DNA of 64,000 bases from Mortierella sp. BCC40632. Lineage: Eukaryota > Mortierellomycota > Mortierellomycetes > Mortierellales > Mortierellaceae. Shown here piece after piece: positions 1-12,629 of this stretch. Location: NCBI GenBank assembly GCA_011634665.1, contig WAEK01000010.1:492001-556000 (forward strand), in the 5' to 3' direction. Within the stretch, counting starts at the first letter, position 1. Each line of letters opens with the position of its first letter. The notes below the pieces were generated by a model. It did no database searches, was not told where the DNA came from, and saw only the letters and a program-made list of their open reading frames with translations. Both the position numbers and the translations under genes were made by a program.

Positions 1-1789
1 GATGCTTCCTTAGCGGACTTGCAATCTCATTGTCTGTCTATCTGCTCTCCTTACCTTACGCAGGTCAGAGGAAAGGGAGTGCTGGTCACACATTCGAGTA
101 AAGTCCCAGCGGATATCGAGACCAAGGACATGCGCTCGGAGCATTCCACACAGCAGGACAGCAGGACAGCAGGACAATAGGCCACCTTTTCTCCTTTAGC
201 CAACGTCTTCTCTCTCCTCCCAACCCCAACATGCTCTCTCTCTCTCTGTCTCGCCCCCCTTCTCTCCTGTTGTGTCGACAGGTCACGTTTGAGTCAAGAG
301 AGCGCTAGACGTCCTTCTCTCTCTTCTAGCCGTCCATTCTCTCTTGACCTCGTTGGCTTTGCCCCGATGGATGAGCCAATGCATGTGCTCTTTCAACTAT
401 GGCGACATGACATGGAAAAGGAGTCGCCGATCCATACACACGCATATTTACACAAAATCAAGGTGTGGACAGACACATGGGAATGGGGCAAAAGACCGAT
501 AACAAAGGGGCAAGCCGGGCCACAATGCCTCTCTCTTTCTCTCTCCCTCCTGCAGGAGTGAGCTTCTATCAAATGCTCTCTCGCGACAGAAAAGAGAGAA
601 ATGAAAAGCCAGGTCCTGCAGCATTCATACAACGAGGTCTTTAAAAAAAAAAAAAAAAAAAAAGGCGCTGTTCCAGCCCATGTTGTATAGCCTGCATGTG
701 GCGCCCGATTCTTTTTTGATGTGTAATGTATAAATGCACGCCCAAACGTCCCCCCCGACTAGTCCGTGCCTGTAAGAAGAGTGATGATAGATAAAGGGCC
801 CCTGCGTGCTATTTCGCATTGGCGGGTCGCGTGTAGGTGGCAGACAACTGGACAAGGTCAAGAAAGCCTGTGCGGCTCTCTAATAAAGACGACGACAGCA
901 ACGACAACAGCAACGACGACAGTAACGACGATGTAGTCTTTCTGGAGTAATACCTGTGTATCAAGGGGGAGGGAAGGTGAGGAGAGTAATTACGAGAGGA
1001 CAGATCGAATCGAAAGCGTGAGCGACGCAGAGAGCACGGCCGCTGCTATCTCCGACCCATGGCTCCGGCGTGGGCGGGCGGGTAGACAAGGCTCCCTCCC
1101 CCTCTCCTCTCTTCCTCTCTCTCCCCTGGACGAGGCGATGAGGCACGGGCACATGCACGGCCGGGCCTGGCCGCGCAGGCACATGCGCTGCTGCAAGTTA
1201 TCCCCTCTCACTTTTGGTTTGGTCTGGTCCTGGCCTTTGCTGGTTTTTTTTTTGGCGCGTGTGTAAGAGTGTGCACGGTGAGTGTCTTCTGCATGTTTCG
1301 TGGCAGGGGCCATTAGGGCCGTGGCCAACATAGCTATGGTTAATGGCCCTAATGGCTATGACAATATTTATATTTATAAACCATCTCTTTTTTTTTTTTT
1401 TTTTTTTTTCTTTTCTTTTCTTTCTTTCTTCTTTTCTCTCTCTTCCCCCTTCTTGCTCTCACACTATCTTTCTTGCTTCTCGTCCTCGCCGTGATCCCGT
1501 CATTGGCACCTCCGCCTCCACCTCAACTTTCACCTCCGCCCATCCCGCTTTCCATCCCATCGACATCGACATCGCATTCTCATCCTCTCTTTTCCCCTCC
1601 TCGCATCTTTTTTTTATCCATTCTCTTGCCTCATCCGCTGCATTCGCCCATCAGTCTCTTCTCTCTCCCTCTCTGTCCTTTCTCGCCTTCTCTAGTCTTC
1701 TCTCGTCCCTTCCTCTCGCTCGCCACGACCCCTCACCACCCTCCCTTAAGATCCACTCTTTCTTCACCATCTTTTTCTCCTCTTTGGTA

Positions 1790-1820
<31 letters not shown>

Positions 1821-1873
1821 CTCGCTCTCGCTCTCACACACTCGCTTCACTCTCTCGTATATTCAACCTCATA
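1..1873. other. Intergenic region and CT-rich leader of the bHLH gene
   Basis: I see no convincing gene here; the open frames are short and made of low-complexity sequence. It holds an A-run near 643-663, an imperfect GAC/AAC triplet stretch near 888-930, a T-run from about 1387, and a long pyrimidine-rich stretch from about 1400 that ends in a CT microsatellite (about 1792-1820) just before the bHLH start codon. A TATA-like TTATAAA lies at 1374-1380, about 490 bases upstream of that ATG. Confidence 0.5.
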
Positions 1874-2174
1874 ATGGACATGTTCAACACAGATTCAGGT
1901 TTGCGGCCTCCTTCTCCGCTCACCTTTTCCGGCCCTACCCAAGGTCTCTTTAGCGACCCGCTCGGCGGTTACGATGGTAAGTCGCCTTTTCCTCCTCCTT
2001 CTCCTCCTCTTCCCCTTCTTCCTATCTTGGTGACAAACAGACAGTGCGACTTGCATCGTCGCTCTTTCTCTCTCTCTCTCTCTCTCTCTATTCACTCTCC
2101 CTGCAGAATCATGTGTTTTCTTGCTCAACAAAACCTCTTTCTGTGCGACCTTCTTTCTCACTTGCCTTTCTATT

Positions 2175-2217
<43 letters not shown>

Positions 2218-3857
2218 ATCTCTCTCCGTCTCTCATAGCCTTTCGCCTCTCTGGCACCACCGACTTTCTCGCGCTACCTCCTCCTCCTCCTCCTCCGCCA
2301 GGTCTTGAACCACCACCATTTGGAATGACCGCTCCAACTTCCAATAACAGCAGCACGAGCAGCACGAGCAGTACCACTAGCAGTAGTAGCAGCAACAGCA
2401 GCATTGCCAGCCTCGCATTCCCTGATCCGTCATTATCGCTTTTCAACCCATCTGAGCAAAAGTACTTTTCCGAGTTCTTAGATACACTCGTCATTGACCA
2501 GGACTTTAACTTTGACCCAAGCGCATTTCCCAATCTTCCGAGCCTGAATCTTTTCCCTCAGGGCTCTGCCATTGCGGCTGTTGGACCTGGATCAGTGCCA
2601 GGACCGGGACCTGGATCAGGACCAGGACCAGGGGCAGGACCTGGCCTACCATCTTTCCCAAGCATCCACTCGGGCACCGTTGACAGGGACAAGAGTCACT
2701 CTTTGGAGTACAATTCCTATCCAATGCCAGATACGCGTACAGAGGGTGCTGTCAAGTCGAATGTGCGAACTAGTGTCCACACCCAGACAGCCATGGCCTC
2801 GACTGAAATGTCAGAAACAGGCTCCATTCTTGGAGAGGGCACTTCGCCCACCAAGCTGACCACACCCACTCGACAATTGTCCAAGCTCACGCTCGAAAAC
2901 CGACGTGGCCAAGCATCCGTATCCAGTCCAGGCCAGACTGCCGAGTCAACCGAGTCGCGTCAACCCAAAAAGACCAAACGGCAAGATGATGAGCAAGCGA
3001 TGAGTCGTGGTCATGGTATGGCAGCGCAGCCCACTTCAAGAGCCTCACCGACTTTGTCAAGTGCGAGTAGTAGCAATGGCGGAAGTGGCATGGGCTCTTC
3101 CAAGTCAGGCACGACCTCGCATCCCACGCACGTGTCACAGCACGGACGACGGACCAGTCACGACAGGAACGCGTCTGTCTCGGACGAATATGGCTCCGAC
3201 TCGGCCAGCAAGAACGACGTCTCCAAATCGGGTGCAGCCACAACGAAACGTAAACCCTACAAGGAACTTTTGACAGAAGATGAAAAGCGAGCAAACCACA
3301 TTGCCTCGGAACAAAAACGACGCAATACGATCCGGAATGGGTTCAAGGACATGACAGATATTATTCCCGAACTTCGGGACGTGAATTCATCCAAGAGTAC
3401 CATCCTATTCAAGGCAGTGGATTTTATAAAACAATTGGAGCGCAAAAACCGGATTTTGCAGGACAAAGCGGCAATGCTCGAATCGAGGTTACAGATGCAT
3501 CCTCCACAGCACCCACATTCTCATCCTTCGCATGTACAGCAACCATCAATACCCTCGCATTCTCGTCCTTCACAACCACCGCCACAACAACAACAACAAC
3601 AACAACACCCGTCTTCATATGGCTATGGTCCCGGACCCTCTCCATACCAAGCAACGGTCGAGAGTCATCCGAATCATCAGTATACTCATGGGCCATATGC
3701 TTCACATCTTCCACCGCCCCCTCTTCAGTCACACGCAGTACATCATTCACATCCTTCTCTTCCTCCACATCATCGTCCACCACCACACCTTTCACATTCT
3801 GTCCAGGACAGGTTACAAGATATACCACACATATACCCGGTATCTGTTGCTCGATAG
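1874..3857 (+). CDS. Basic helix-loop-helix transcription factor
   Basis: Two exons, 1874-1976 and 2239-3857, give 573 aa. The donor GTAAGT and acceptor CATAG join in phase. The only recognisable fold is a bHLH domain at about residues 380-445. Its basic region reads NHIASEQKRR, with the His, Glu and Arg that in this family contact a CACGTG-type E-box. Helix 1, a loop with NSSKST and helix 2 (FKAVDFIKQLERKNR) follow and run into a short leucine-zipper-like segment. The rest is low complexity: Pro and Ser/Thr runs near the N-terminus, a Gly-Pro stretch around residue 160, and a His/Pro/Gln-rich tail. Such flanks are common in fungal regulators. The dimer partner and target genes cannot be read from the sequence. 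Fungal relatives include INO4-like and other class B bHLH proteins, so no symbol is given. AATAAA at 4036-4041 is a plausible poly(A) signal. Confidence 0.88.
1977..2238 (+). other. bHLH intron 1 with CT microsatellites
   Basis: GTAAGT...CATAG intron of 262 bases. It contains two CT runs (about 2062-2090 and 2175-2222), the second directly in front of the acceptor where it forms a very long polypyrimidine tract. Reading through this intron would give an artificial Ser/Leu-rich peptide. Confidence 0.75.
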
Positions 3858-4292
3858 AAGGGGAAGGAAAAAAAAATTTCTCCTTCGTTCCCCATCCTCT
3901 ATTCTTTTTCTTTTTCTTTTTTTTTTTCTATTCTCCTTTTCTTTTTTTTTTTCTTTTTTCTTTTTTTTTCTTTTTAATCTTTCTCTCTCTTTCTCTTCCC
4001 CCCCCCCTCCCCCATGACCTTATTCACTTCATTGTAATAAAATAAAAAAAAAAAAAAAAAGAAAAAAAAAAAAAAAAAAAAAAAAATACTCTTTCTTTTC
4101 AAACATCAGTGAAGGAGTGAAGGAAGGAAGGAAAAGAAGAGGAAGAAGAAGAAAGGGGAAACTCATCTTTGTACTCTAACACTCTAGGAAAGGGAAGGAT
4201 ACAAAGTGTATGCTGACTAACTGGCATGGGAAGGGGTCATTAAAAAAAAAATCTGAATAATAGTGAAGGTAATAGTTGTTGGTGATATATAA

Positions 4293-4326
<34 letters not shown>

Positions 4327-4405
4327 TGCAGGGGTATCAAGGTTGCGGACGAAAATCAGACTAGCAAACAAACAAACAAACAAACAAACAAACAAACAAA
4401 CAAAC

Positions 4406-4436
<31 letters not shown>

Positions 4437-4633
4437 AACAACAAGAGCAGAACAACTATCCGCACAACCTCTCTCTCTCTCTCCCTCTTTCCTTCTCTCC
4501 CCGACCTTTTGTCGTTGGTTTTTGTGTTTTGTGTGAGTGAGTGAGTGAGCGAGTTTTTCGTTTTTTCTTTTTTTTTTCTTTTTCTTTTTGTTGTCTTTGA
4601 TTTCAACTCGACTCCTCTTTAGTAGAAGCTCTT
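3858..4633. other. Convergent intergenic region with simple repeats
   Basis: This separates the 3' ends of the bHLH gene and the minus-strand RS-rich gene. It holds C/T-rich and A-rich runs (about 3900-4086), a TG dinucleotide repeat (4295-4324), a CAAA tetranucleotide repeat (about 4365-4406) followed by an A-run, and a T-rich tract near 4560-4590. No gene seen. Confidence 0.6.
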
Positions 4634-5934
4634 TCAGGCTCGACTCCTCCGCCGGCCCCAATCAGGCCTTCCAGGCGCTGCAGACGCAGACGACGACGAC
4701 GATGATGATTGAGTCCGTTCCAGTCCTCCACCACCTCCAAAGCGTGGCCGTGCCGAAAAGGGCGCTCCCCGAGCATGAGGCATCTGCACCATACTCCGAC
4801 TAAATGGTAAAGAGCGTCCGTGAGGTCCAAGCAAAGGAACAGAACCTCCTCCTCCTCCTCCTCCACTTCCTCCTTGTCCTCTTCCACTACTACCTCCTCC
4901 GCTTCCTCCTCCACTTCCTCCTCCTCCACCTCCACTCCCTTGACCAAATCCTATCCTGGAAGGAATCCCACCAGGGACACGATATGGAGGACCTCCGCTC
5001 GATCCGCCAGAGCCAGAACCGTTCGGTCCCGAGGAAGATGATCCTAAAGATGGTTTTCCACGAGAGTAATTGTCTTCTCCATGGTATCCTCCTGCTCCTC
5101 CTCCTCCACTACTACTGCTACTACCTCCTCCTCCAGAGGGTCCATCACGTCCAGGCTTGGCTCCTCCACCACTATGCGGCCGGCCTGCCGACATGGCCGA
5201 GGCACCATGGTACCGGACCTGAGGTTTTTCGGGTAAACTACTATGACCGATCGGTAGACTACTCGATCCTCCTACACCCCCTATACCTCCACCATGTGCA
5301 CCCATGCCTCGATGCCGAGCATTTCCTGGGCCTGTCATGGCCTGGGATCCTGTCATGTGGTCCGCCCGCGGATACTTTGAGGATGCTGGCAAAGAGTCTG
5401 AATAGGGTCCATGCGATGCATGAGATCCATGCGATGCATGAGATCCATGAAATCCATGAGATCCATGTGACCCATGAGATCCATGTGATCCAGCGTAAAA
5501 AGACCCTGAATTAGAAGGTCCTCCTCCTCCTCCTCCACTTCCTCCCGCAGTCGAGGCTGTTGGGGCTGGTCCAGGGAACATGGGTGGAGAGAGACTACGT
5601 TGTCGTTTTGATCGTTGAGCGGAAGATCCTGCACTGGAGGAGGCCGAGGGAGGACCAAATCCTCCTGTGGTCGGGGTTGAAGCGGAAGAAGAGGAAGAAG
5701 AGGGAATAGAGGTAATACTAGGTTTCCGTGGAATCTCGAGGTTCAGTTTTAGATCGATCAATGACTCGTTCGTGTTCACGTCTGCCACGATAAAAAAAAA
5801 AGGTAATGAAATACGCGCATGAAAGAGAGATGACAAAAGAGAGCATGTGAATATGGTCTGGACGTTGATAAATGTTGGCGTCTCTCCCCCCTTTTTTTCT
5901 CTCCCTCAGAGATACCAAACCAAACCAAACCAAA

Positions 5935-5985
<51 letters not shown>

Positions 5986-8477
5986 AAGACTCCTCCCTCT
6001 TTCTTCCTACCTCTTCCCACTTGGCAAAGTCCTGGACATTGGGTCATGAATCGATCCAGGCCTCCGTTCGTGTTCCTGATCCGATGGTCGCTTGGTCCTC
6101 AAAGATCCCCCTACGACCGGCGTCGACATGGTCGTCGGTGCAGGATCCGAGTTGCGTTGTTTCCTAGGTGGATGAGTTGAATCCTTGGCCCCTTCAACTA
6201 TTGTACCACTACCACTTCCACTACTACCAGGACGTGTCCGACGCTCCTGACTCTTTTGTGATCGAGAAGATCGAGACTCTGACCTAATCTCGTTCAAAAT
6301 CGCTTCCTCCGTGCTACCAGATTGATTGACAGTCGTGACAGAATCTCCAACGCGTGTGAGCTTGGTTGTGTCATCCTTGGATGTCTCGCCAGTTTCTTTG
6401 ATCATTTTTTTGGCTTCAGCATCCATCTCTGTTGACCAGACAGCTGTAGAAGAGCCAGCAGGTGTTGCTGAACGAGTCCGTGACCGTGACCGAGATCGGG
6501 AGTGTGACCGAGACCGGGATGACCGAGACTGTCCCCGGACCTCAAGTTCTTTCCTCATCAACGATTCACGAAAGAGAGCAAAGAGTCGAGTCTTTTCCTT
6601 GCGAAGTTCCTCCAGCTTTTCCAGAATCTCTTGTTCCACAGAATCAGGTTCATCCACAACAGGAACCATTGCTGCCAAAGGTGCTGCTGATGAGTCTGTT
6701 GCCTCTGTTGCTTCGACGGTCGTCTCTGATGGTGCCTCATTGACAAGAGCTTGAGCGTTGGCTATTGTGGAGGATTCCGATTCGGGAATTGTTGGACGAA
6801 CGACTGGCTTTTCCAATGATTGTGTAGGATCCTGGTTGGGTTCTTTGCTTGCAATGGGTGTCTGTTGATCCTGTACGGTTGATTCCCTGATGACGCCACC
6901 AACGACTGAGGAGGAGGAAGGATCAGCCTCCGGATCATCATTCCGCCCAGATCCGTCCAATACAATGTCGCTCACGTTATCGGGGACCACACCCGGTAAA
7001 GTGTCGGTGCCGTAGACGCCTTCGCTTGCAACGGATTTTATGGAGGGGGAAGAGGTGGTTGATCTAAGATATTCGGTTTTCCATCGACTTTTGGCATTGC
7101 TGGCTATCTCGGGTATCACCCCTCCTTTTGATCCCTCGTCGACAGTCTTTGAGCCAGATAGTTCGCGCAGATGAGCATGGCTGTGTGAATGGCGAAGATG
7201 GAGATCTTTTTTCGACGCTAGCGATGCGCCGGGCACGAGTACAAAAAAAAAAAAAAAACCGGGTCGAGAGAACAAAAGGAGAGACAAAATGGTCAGCTAA
7301 AATGCGAGTCTGGCAAAAAGAGCAATTGAAAAGAAAAAAAAAAAAGCTGCACATTCGCAGTGTGCTCTCTCTCCTCTCTCCTCTCTCCTCTCTCCTCTCT
7401 CTCTCCTCTTTCTCTCTCTCTCTCTCTTTCTCACGAAAGGATCTTCTATCTCAGAGGTGGAAATCACACGCGTCAGGCCACTCCTGCATTGAGATGTTGT
7501 TATCTAACATTTCTTCTTCTTCTCTCTTTGCGGATGGTCCGTGGATTGTTGTTCCTTTGTTGCTCATCGACTCTTTTTTGTTTTTGTTTTCTTTTTTTTC
7601 ATTTTTTTCCTTCTCTGACTTCTGTTCCGTGGTGTCGTTGATATGGTGTCGTCTGCTTTTTATTTTATATTTTTTTTTTTTTTGTTTTTTTTTTGCTCTT
7701 TTGCCGCTCAATCCTGTTTTAGCACTGTGGTTTTCCGCAGACGTGACGGAACTGCTTCCAGTGGGGCGAATGATGACGGTCATGCATTCCACTTTTTTTT
7801 TGTGTATCCTCCATCAAGGAAGAAAAAAAAAGAAAAAAAAAAAAAAAAAAGAGAGGCACTGTGCGTAGGTGTGTGTAAAAGAGGTGTGCATGTGTGCATA
7901 TGTTGTTGCGAATGTGCGTCTCTTTGTGTATGTGTGGGCCGAGTCTTTTTTTTTTTTTCTCTCCGCCCGTTTTGTTCAACTGCACGATGCCCCATCGCCC
8001 TCCCTCCCTTCTCCCCCCAAACTCACCCCGCCCCCCTTCTCTGGCCTCGGCTGAGGATGAAGGAGGAGGAAGGGGAGAAAGGGCATTACGTGTCCTTTTT
8101 TTCTTTCACTCTTTTGCCCGCGCGTTTACTCTCACTCTCTCTGTTCTCCACTGGTTCATGTCACGCTGGAGGGTGTTCAATGTCACTGTCCAGTTGACGA
8201 GGTTCGGGAGGATAAAGAGACGTCCTTCCAGTCGTTCACATTTCTCTCTCAAGCACTGAGACTTTTTTTTTTGTTGCTCAAAAAAAAACTCTCCTTCTTC
8301 TTCTTCTTCCTCACCTTTGCGATGGACAATGGGCACTGTGTCGCCCAAAAAGGACTCGTCTTCTTCTGTAGAGGCTTCTTCCTCGTCGAGTTCGCGTTGA
8401 CGGGCAATCCTTTTGGCTAGTGCTCGGCGAAGAAGCGCATTCCGTTCCGGATCGACTTGGATCTCAAACGCGGTCAT
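4634..8477 (-). CDS. RS-, Ser- and Gly-rich protein of unknown function, weak GPS2-like coiled coil
   Basis: Proposed exons 8477-8315, 7217-6021 and 5781-4634 give 835 aa. Exon 1 starts MTAFEIQVDPERN and ends in GTGAGG; exon 2 begins after CTAG in matching phase. In the middle lies a short predicted coiled coil (EILEKLEELRKEKTRLFALF), followed by an RS-dipeptide block. The coiled coil loosely recalls the EEKHQLFLQLKKVL segment of the corepressor subunit GPS2; this is my memory of the family and a weak match. The C-terminal third is Ser/Gly-rich with His-Gly-Ser tandem repeats, suggesting a disordered, perhaps nuclear, protein. The exon 2 donor is uncertain. The better-looking GTAGGA at 6010 gives a short out-of-frame tail, while GTGGGA at 6020 keeps the 381-residue C-terminal frame open. 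I do not recognise the protein. Confidence 0.55.
5409..5492 (-). repeat. Nine-base tandem repeat coding for His-Gly-Ser
   Basis: About nine imperfect copies of a 9-base unit (GATCCATGA-like on the plus strand). On the coding strand they encode alternating Ser-His-Gly and Ser-His-Ala triplets inside the C-terminal exon of the RS/Gly-rich protein. Confidence 0.7.
5932..5985. repeat. AAAT tetranucleotide microsatellite in an intron
   Basis: An almost uninterrupted AAAT repeat inside intron 2 of the RS/Gly-rich gene. It is next to an ACCAA repeat (about 5913-5931). Confidence 0.85.
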
Positions 8478-9066
8478 TCAAAAATGGTGAAGAGCGAGAG
8501 AAAGAGAGAGAAAAAGAAAAGAAAAAAGAAAAAAAAGGGGTGGGGGTGGGAAGTGAGGGAAAAAAAGGGAAAGAAGGAGAGGAGAGGAGACAGGATGGCT
8601 CGGGGAGATGAGGGAGACGGCTGGCTGGTTGACTGACTGGCTGACTGGATGAATGGGAATAATAATAACAAAAAAAAAAAAAAAAAAAAGATGATCCCCA
8701 GGCGGAATAATAATAAAAATGACAAAAGGTCGATGAAAGCGAGGATTCCTGATGCTTCCAGCTCAATCTCGAGTTCAAAGTCGTTCCGTGTTCTTCTTTA
8801 TTTTGGCGGGGTGAGAGTGTGTGAGAGAGGGGGAGACAGAGAGAAGGCATCAACAACGCGTTTGGGGAAAAAAAAAAAAAAAAAAAAAAAAAAGAAAGCA
8901 AAGGTACTGGGCTGGGTTGTTGGTTGATGAGCTGATGGCAGAAGTTCGATGAGTGATTGGGTTTGTTTGGAGGAAGGAAGAAGAGGAAGAAAAAAGAGGT
9001 CCGATGGGAAAGGAGAAAGAAAGTCGAGGTCCGATCGCGATCGGACAAAAAAACAATCAACGACGT

Positions 9067-9116
<50 letters not shown>

Positions 9117-9215
9117 ACGCGGCAAGCGCGTCGGAATCAAAAGAGAGAGAGCAAGGAGAGCAGGGAGATCCGCACGGTCGCGGTGTGAGGGTCAAGAGAG
9201 GGTCGAGAAAGGGCC

Positions 9216-9246
<31 letters not shown>

Positions 9247-10979
9247 CGTAAAAGGAGGAAAGGAAAAAAGAGAGTAAAGGTCAATGGGTCGGAGGAAGAG
9301 TAAAAGAGAGTAAGAGAGTCAGCGGTAGGATAATGCAGAGAGAGGATGGCGAGTCAGGTCAATGAATGGATTCAGAAGTAAAGCGAGAGCGATCAAGGTC
9401 AGCGTCGTACATCTTTGAACCAAAGAAAGAGGGAGAAAAAAAAAACGTTCTCTTCTCTCTTAACGCTCGACCGTTGAGATTCACAGTGGCTTGTTCATAT
9501 CTTTCTCTTTCTCTCTCTCTTGGCTTGGAGTCCTTTTTGGAGCAAGCTCGTTCTTTGCTCTCTTGCCAGAGCGCATAGCTCAATTGTTCCCGGCTCGCTA
9601 GGCCCGATTCTATGAGCTCTTTTTATCTCTCTATCTTTTCTATCTTGCTCTTGCATATGCTTCTATGCTTTGCCGGCTCCCATTCTTACGCGCGCTCTCT
9701 CTCTCAGTCAGTTCTAACCACTGGTCGATCTGGAGGACACGGGGCATTAGATGCAAGATAATAGAAGTAAGACGACAGACATTAAAAAAAAAAAAAAAAA
9801 AAAAGACTGAACGCAGGGTTGTGGATACAGGATTGCAACCGTTAACCATTGCTCCATAATCAAAGCAATTAATAACCTCTTGACCTCGAGTCAATGATCG
9901 ATTGCTCAGAGTCAGAAATCGACTGCTATCATCATCTCCCGGATTGGATAATGCAAGACAGAAGACTCGTGTTGACAACAAGGCGAGAGCACCTTGAAGC
10001 GTATCGCTGAGGGACGGTGGGCAAGTAAAAATCCAGACCTACTCAAGGCGGACGAAATATACAATGTATTTACGTCCTATGGCGGCTATGATTCTTCGTT
10101 TATCATTGAGCATTTTTTTTTTTTTTTTTTTTTTGCATTACTGTAATCGGAGGACATGGCTATAAAGCTATCTCGAGAAAGCTATGATGTTACAGCCACC
10201 TTTGGGCACAACAATATTGGACGAGATGAGTAGTGTATAATCCTTTTGATGATAATACTAATAGTGACAAAGCTCAAATGAGTTTGATGAACACCATCCG
10301 CGCGGCTACTACATACCCCTTTCCTTTCTTTCCCTTTCCTCCATTCTTGTTCAAGGTGTCCCTTCCCCCAGGTAGATAGTAACTAGCGTATTTTGACTAG
10401 AGTAAGAGATATACCTCAATTAGATCGATGAAGAGTATTTTTTTTTCTTTTCTTTTCGATCATGGATACAAATCGTTGAACACATACCCTTTCTTCCTCT
10501 ACTTTTAGACATCCGCTTTTCCTCATCCCCCCCCCTCACACACACACACTCTCTTGGCCCTGCTCAAGCTTTTTCGGTCAACTGTCACCCCCATAATTTG
10601 TGTCTATCCCCCACCCCCTCCTTTTTCCGTCCAGTATGTATTCTCCTTTTCTTCCCATAAACATATCCTAGATAAGAGACCACACAGGCTGACCTCTCTT
10701 TCACTAGATATCATTTCCCTAGCTGGCCCTAGATGTGTTGTGCTACAGGGACAAGATCTTTATAAAAAGTGTAAATATATTCATAGTTTGGATCTGGACC
10801 ATATTCTTCATTTGGATGACGTGGAACATGCACTCATGAAACGGATACAAGAAAGAGTCCAGGGAAGTGAGGGGGGGGCGGAGACAGGGACAGGGGGTGA
10901 AAGAGGGAGGGGACGGAATGTTCAATCGACTGGTGATTACATGATGTGTTACACATTGAGTAGCATCGTGCTGCAAAGT

Positions 10980-11010
<31 letters not shown>

Positions 11011-11076
11011 GGACTTGCTTGTATCTTGGGCACTATCCTGACTACAGTCAACTTTTTGAATTATAGAAATGAACAC

Positions 11077-11110
<34 letters not shown>

Positions 11111-11155
11111 CCTCCACTCTCCATCCTTCTCTTTCCCTTTCTCCCATCTTTCTGT
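8478..11155. other. Intergenic region rich in purine and A/T runs
   Basis: This lies upstream of the RS-rich gene and downstream of MED4. It holds GA repeats (about 9069-9111 and 9216-9241), which are CT-rich on the strand of the neighbouring gene. It also holds several A-runs (for example 8670-8689, 8870-8893, 9783-9804 and 10986-11010) and T-runs (10111-10134, 11081-11110). No protein family is recognisable. A tRNA-like fragment on the minus strand near 9806-9890 is discussed under rejected items. Confidence 0.5.
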
Positions 11156-12187
11156 CTAGTTCAGGTCCAGGTCAAAGATATCAGCTGCATCGTCATCCAC
11201 ACTTGGAGCTTGTCCTTGTCCTTGCTCCTGACCTGATGACGATTGCTGCTGTTGTTGTTGCTGTTGTTGTTGTTGCTGTTGCTGCTGTTGCTGTTGTTGC
11301 TGCTGTTGTCTCAGTCTCTCTTCTTCCTTCATCCGGCCATACAACGAGAACTCTTCCTCATCCGAACTCGAATCTGAATCCTCCTCAAACTCTTCATCAT
11401 CCAATACACTGACCCCTACAGCAGTTCCATTGGTGCTACCATGATGAGATCCAGGTACTGTAGAAGAACCCGGTCCCAAAGGTTGTGATAGGGTATTGAG
11501 TAGCGATGGTTGTGAAGTGGACGTGGTTGGATGAATCGGTTGATCTTCTGGATGTGAAGTCGTAGGAGGAGCCACTCCGGCCATTCCGGGCATGACATGT
11601 CCATCCAAAGACACCAATGCTGCAGCGGGGACATGTTGTTGATTCAAGATACCGGCACGCATGTTGACTTCCCGAGGATAAGGTGGTTCAAAAAGTTGAT
11701 TGGGATCCTGTGGATTGAAATTGGGTGGTGCAGAAGTATAGGCGCTAAGTCGGTTTGCATATGAGACGACATCATCGACCGACAGTTCTGTGACTAAAGA
11801 GAATATATATATTGAAGTTACTCGTTTAGGGTTAGCTTTTTTTTTCCGGGGTCTATCCAGCATGCGGATCAAATTAGCGCGTTCCCATCATCATGCTTTT
11901 CGACGCTCCATAAAAAAAAAAAAAAAAGAAAGAAAAAAAGAAAGAAAGAAAGAAAAGAAAAAAGAAAGAAAGCAGACACTCGTACCATTATGTGAGTTGG
12001 ATTGACTGGCAAAAGAAGTATGACGTTCATCCAGATGCTCCAGTTTGGATTCGAGAGACATTTTAGCACTCCTGAGACTCTGAACCACCGTCATGATGGT
12101 CTTGTTTCTTTTTTCAATTTCATCCCGTACTTGTTTGATCCTTTGTTGCTGCTTTTGGTGAACCTCGACTAGCAAATTTGCAAATTT

Positions 12188-12240
<53 letters not shown>

Positions 12241-12629
12241 CATCCTGATGAGTCCCAGGATAACCCTTTGTTACCTCCAAAAGAAAACAAAAAAAGCTCA
12301 CAAACAAACAAACAAATACAAGATTGTCAAAACTCTTTACTCTTTTCAACAGCGCCCATAAGTGTCACGTCCAACTGAACAATCGACTTCATAATCTCGT
12401 TTGGAGCCGGTAGAGGAGCCTTTCCCTCTGCTTGAGCTTCCAAGGCCATGAACAAGGACTGCGTCAAACGCGAGTACTCTAGAATCTGGGTCTGGACAAG
12501 TTGTCGTAATGAATGTTGTGAGGCATTGGTGGCATTAGTGGCATTAGTGGCGGATCCTGCCCCTGCTCCGCCTTGTGATGATGGGATGGTCGAGTGTATG
12601 GTGGGAGAGGCCATAGATGATGCACTCAT
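11156..12629 (-). CDS. MED4: Mediator complex subunit 4
   Basis: Three exons, 12629-12341, 12168-11986 and 11793-11156, give 369 aa with matching splice phases. Residues 1-160 are helical: a segment beginning LRQLVQTQILEYSRL, then EVHQKQQQRIKQVRDEIEKR, the long coiled coil by which Med4 pairs with Med9/Med7 in the middle module. The hallmark follows at the exon 3 start: DDVVSYANRLSAYTSAPPNF, then PYPREVNMRAG. The C-terminus is disordered, with an acidic Asp/Glu/Ser block, about 25 consecutive Gln, and a final DDDAADIFDLDLN. Mediator links activators to RNA polymerase II in the nucleus. Intron 1 contains a run of 48 A residues (plus strand). Family assignment is firm; the polyglutamine length is probably variable. 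Confidence 0.88.
12190..12237. repeat. 48-base poly(A) run in a MED4 intron
   Basis: Uninterrupted run of A on the plus strand, which is poly(T) on the MED4 coding strand. It stands about 20 bases upstream of the exon 2 acceptor CTAG, so it could act as the polypyrimidine tract. Confidence 0.9.

Noticed and set aside
4804..5514. 236-residue plus-strand frame opposite the RS/Gly-rich gene
   Set aside because: Leu/His runs produced by antisense Gly/Ser codons; no recognisable domain.
9806..9890. tRNA-like sequence on the minus strand (GGAGCAATGGTTAAC, GGTTGCAATCC) followed by poly(T)
   Set aside because: A-box- and B-box-like words are present, but no acceptor stem or 7-base anticodon loop can be formed. 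At best it is a decayed tRNA-derived fragment.
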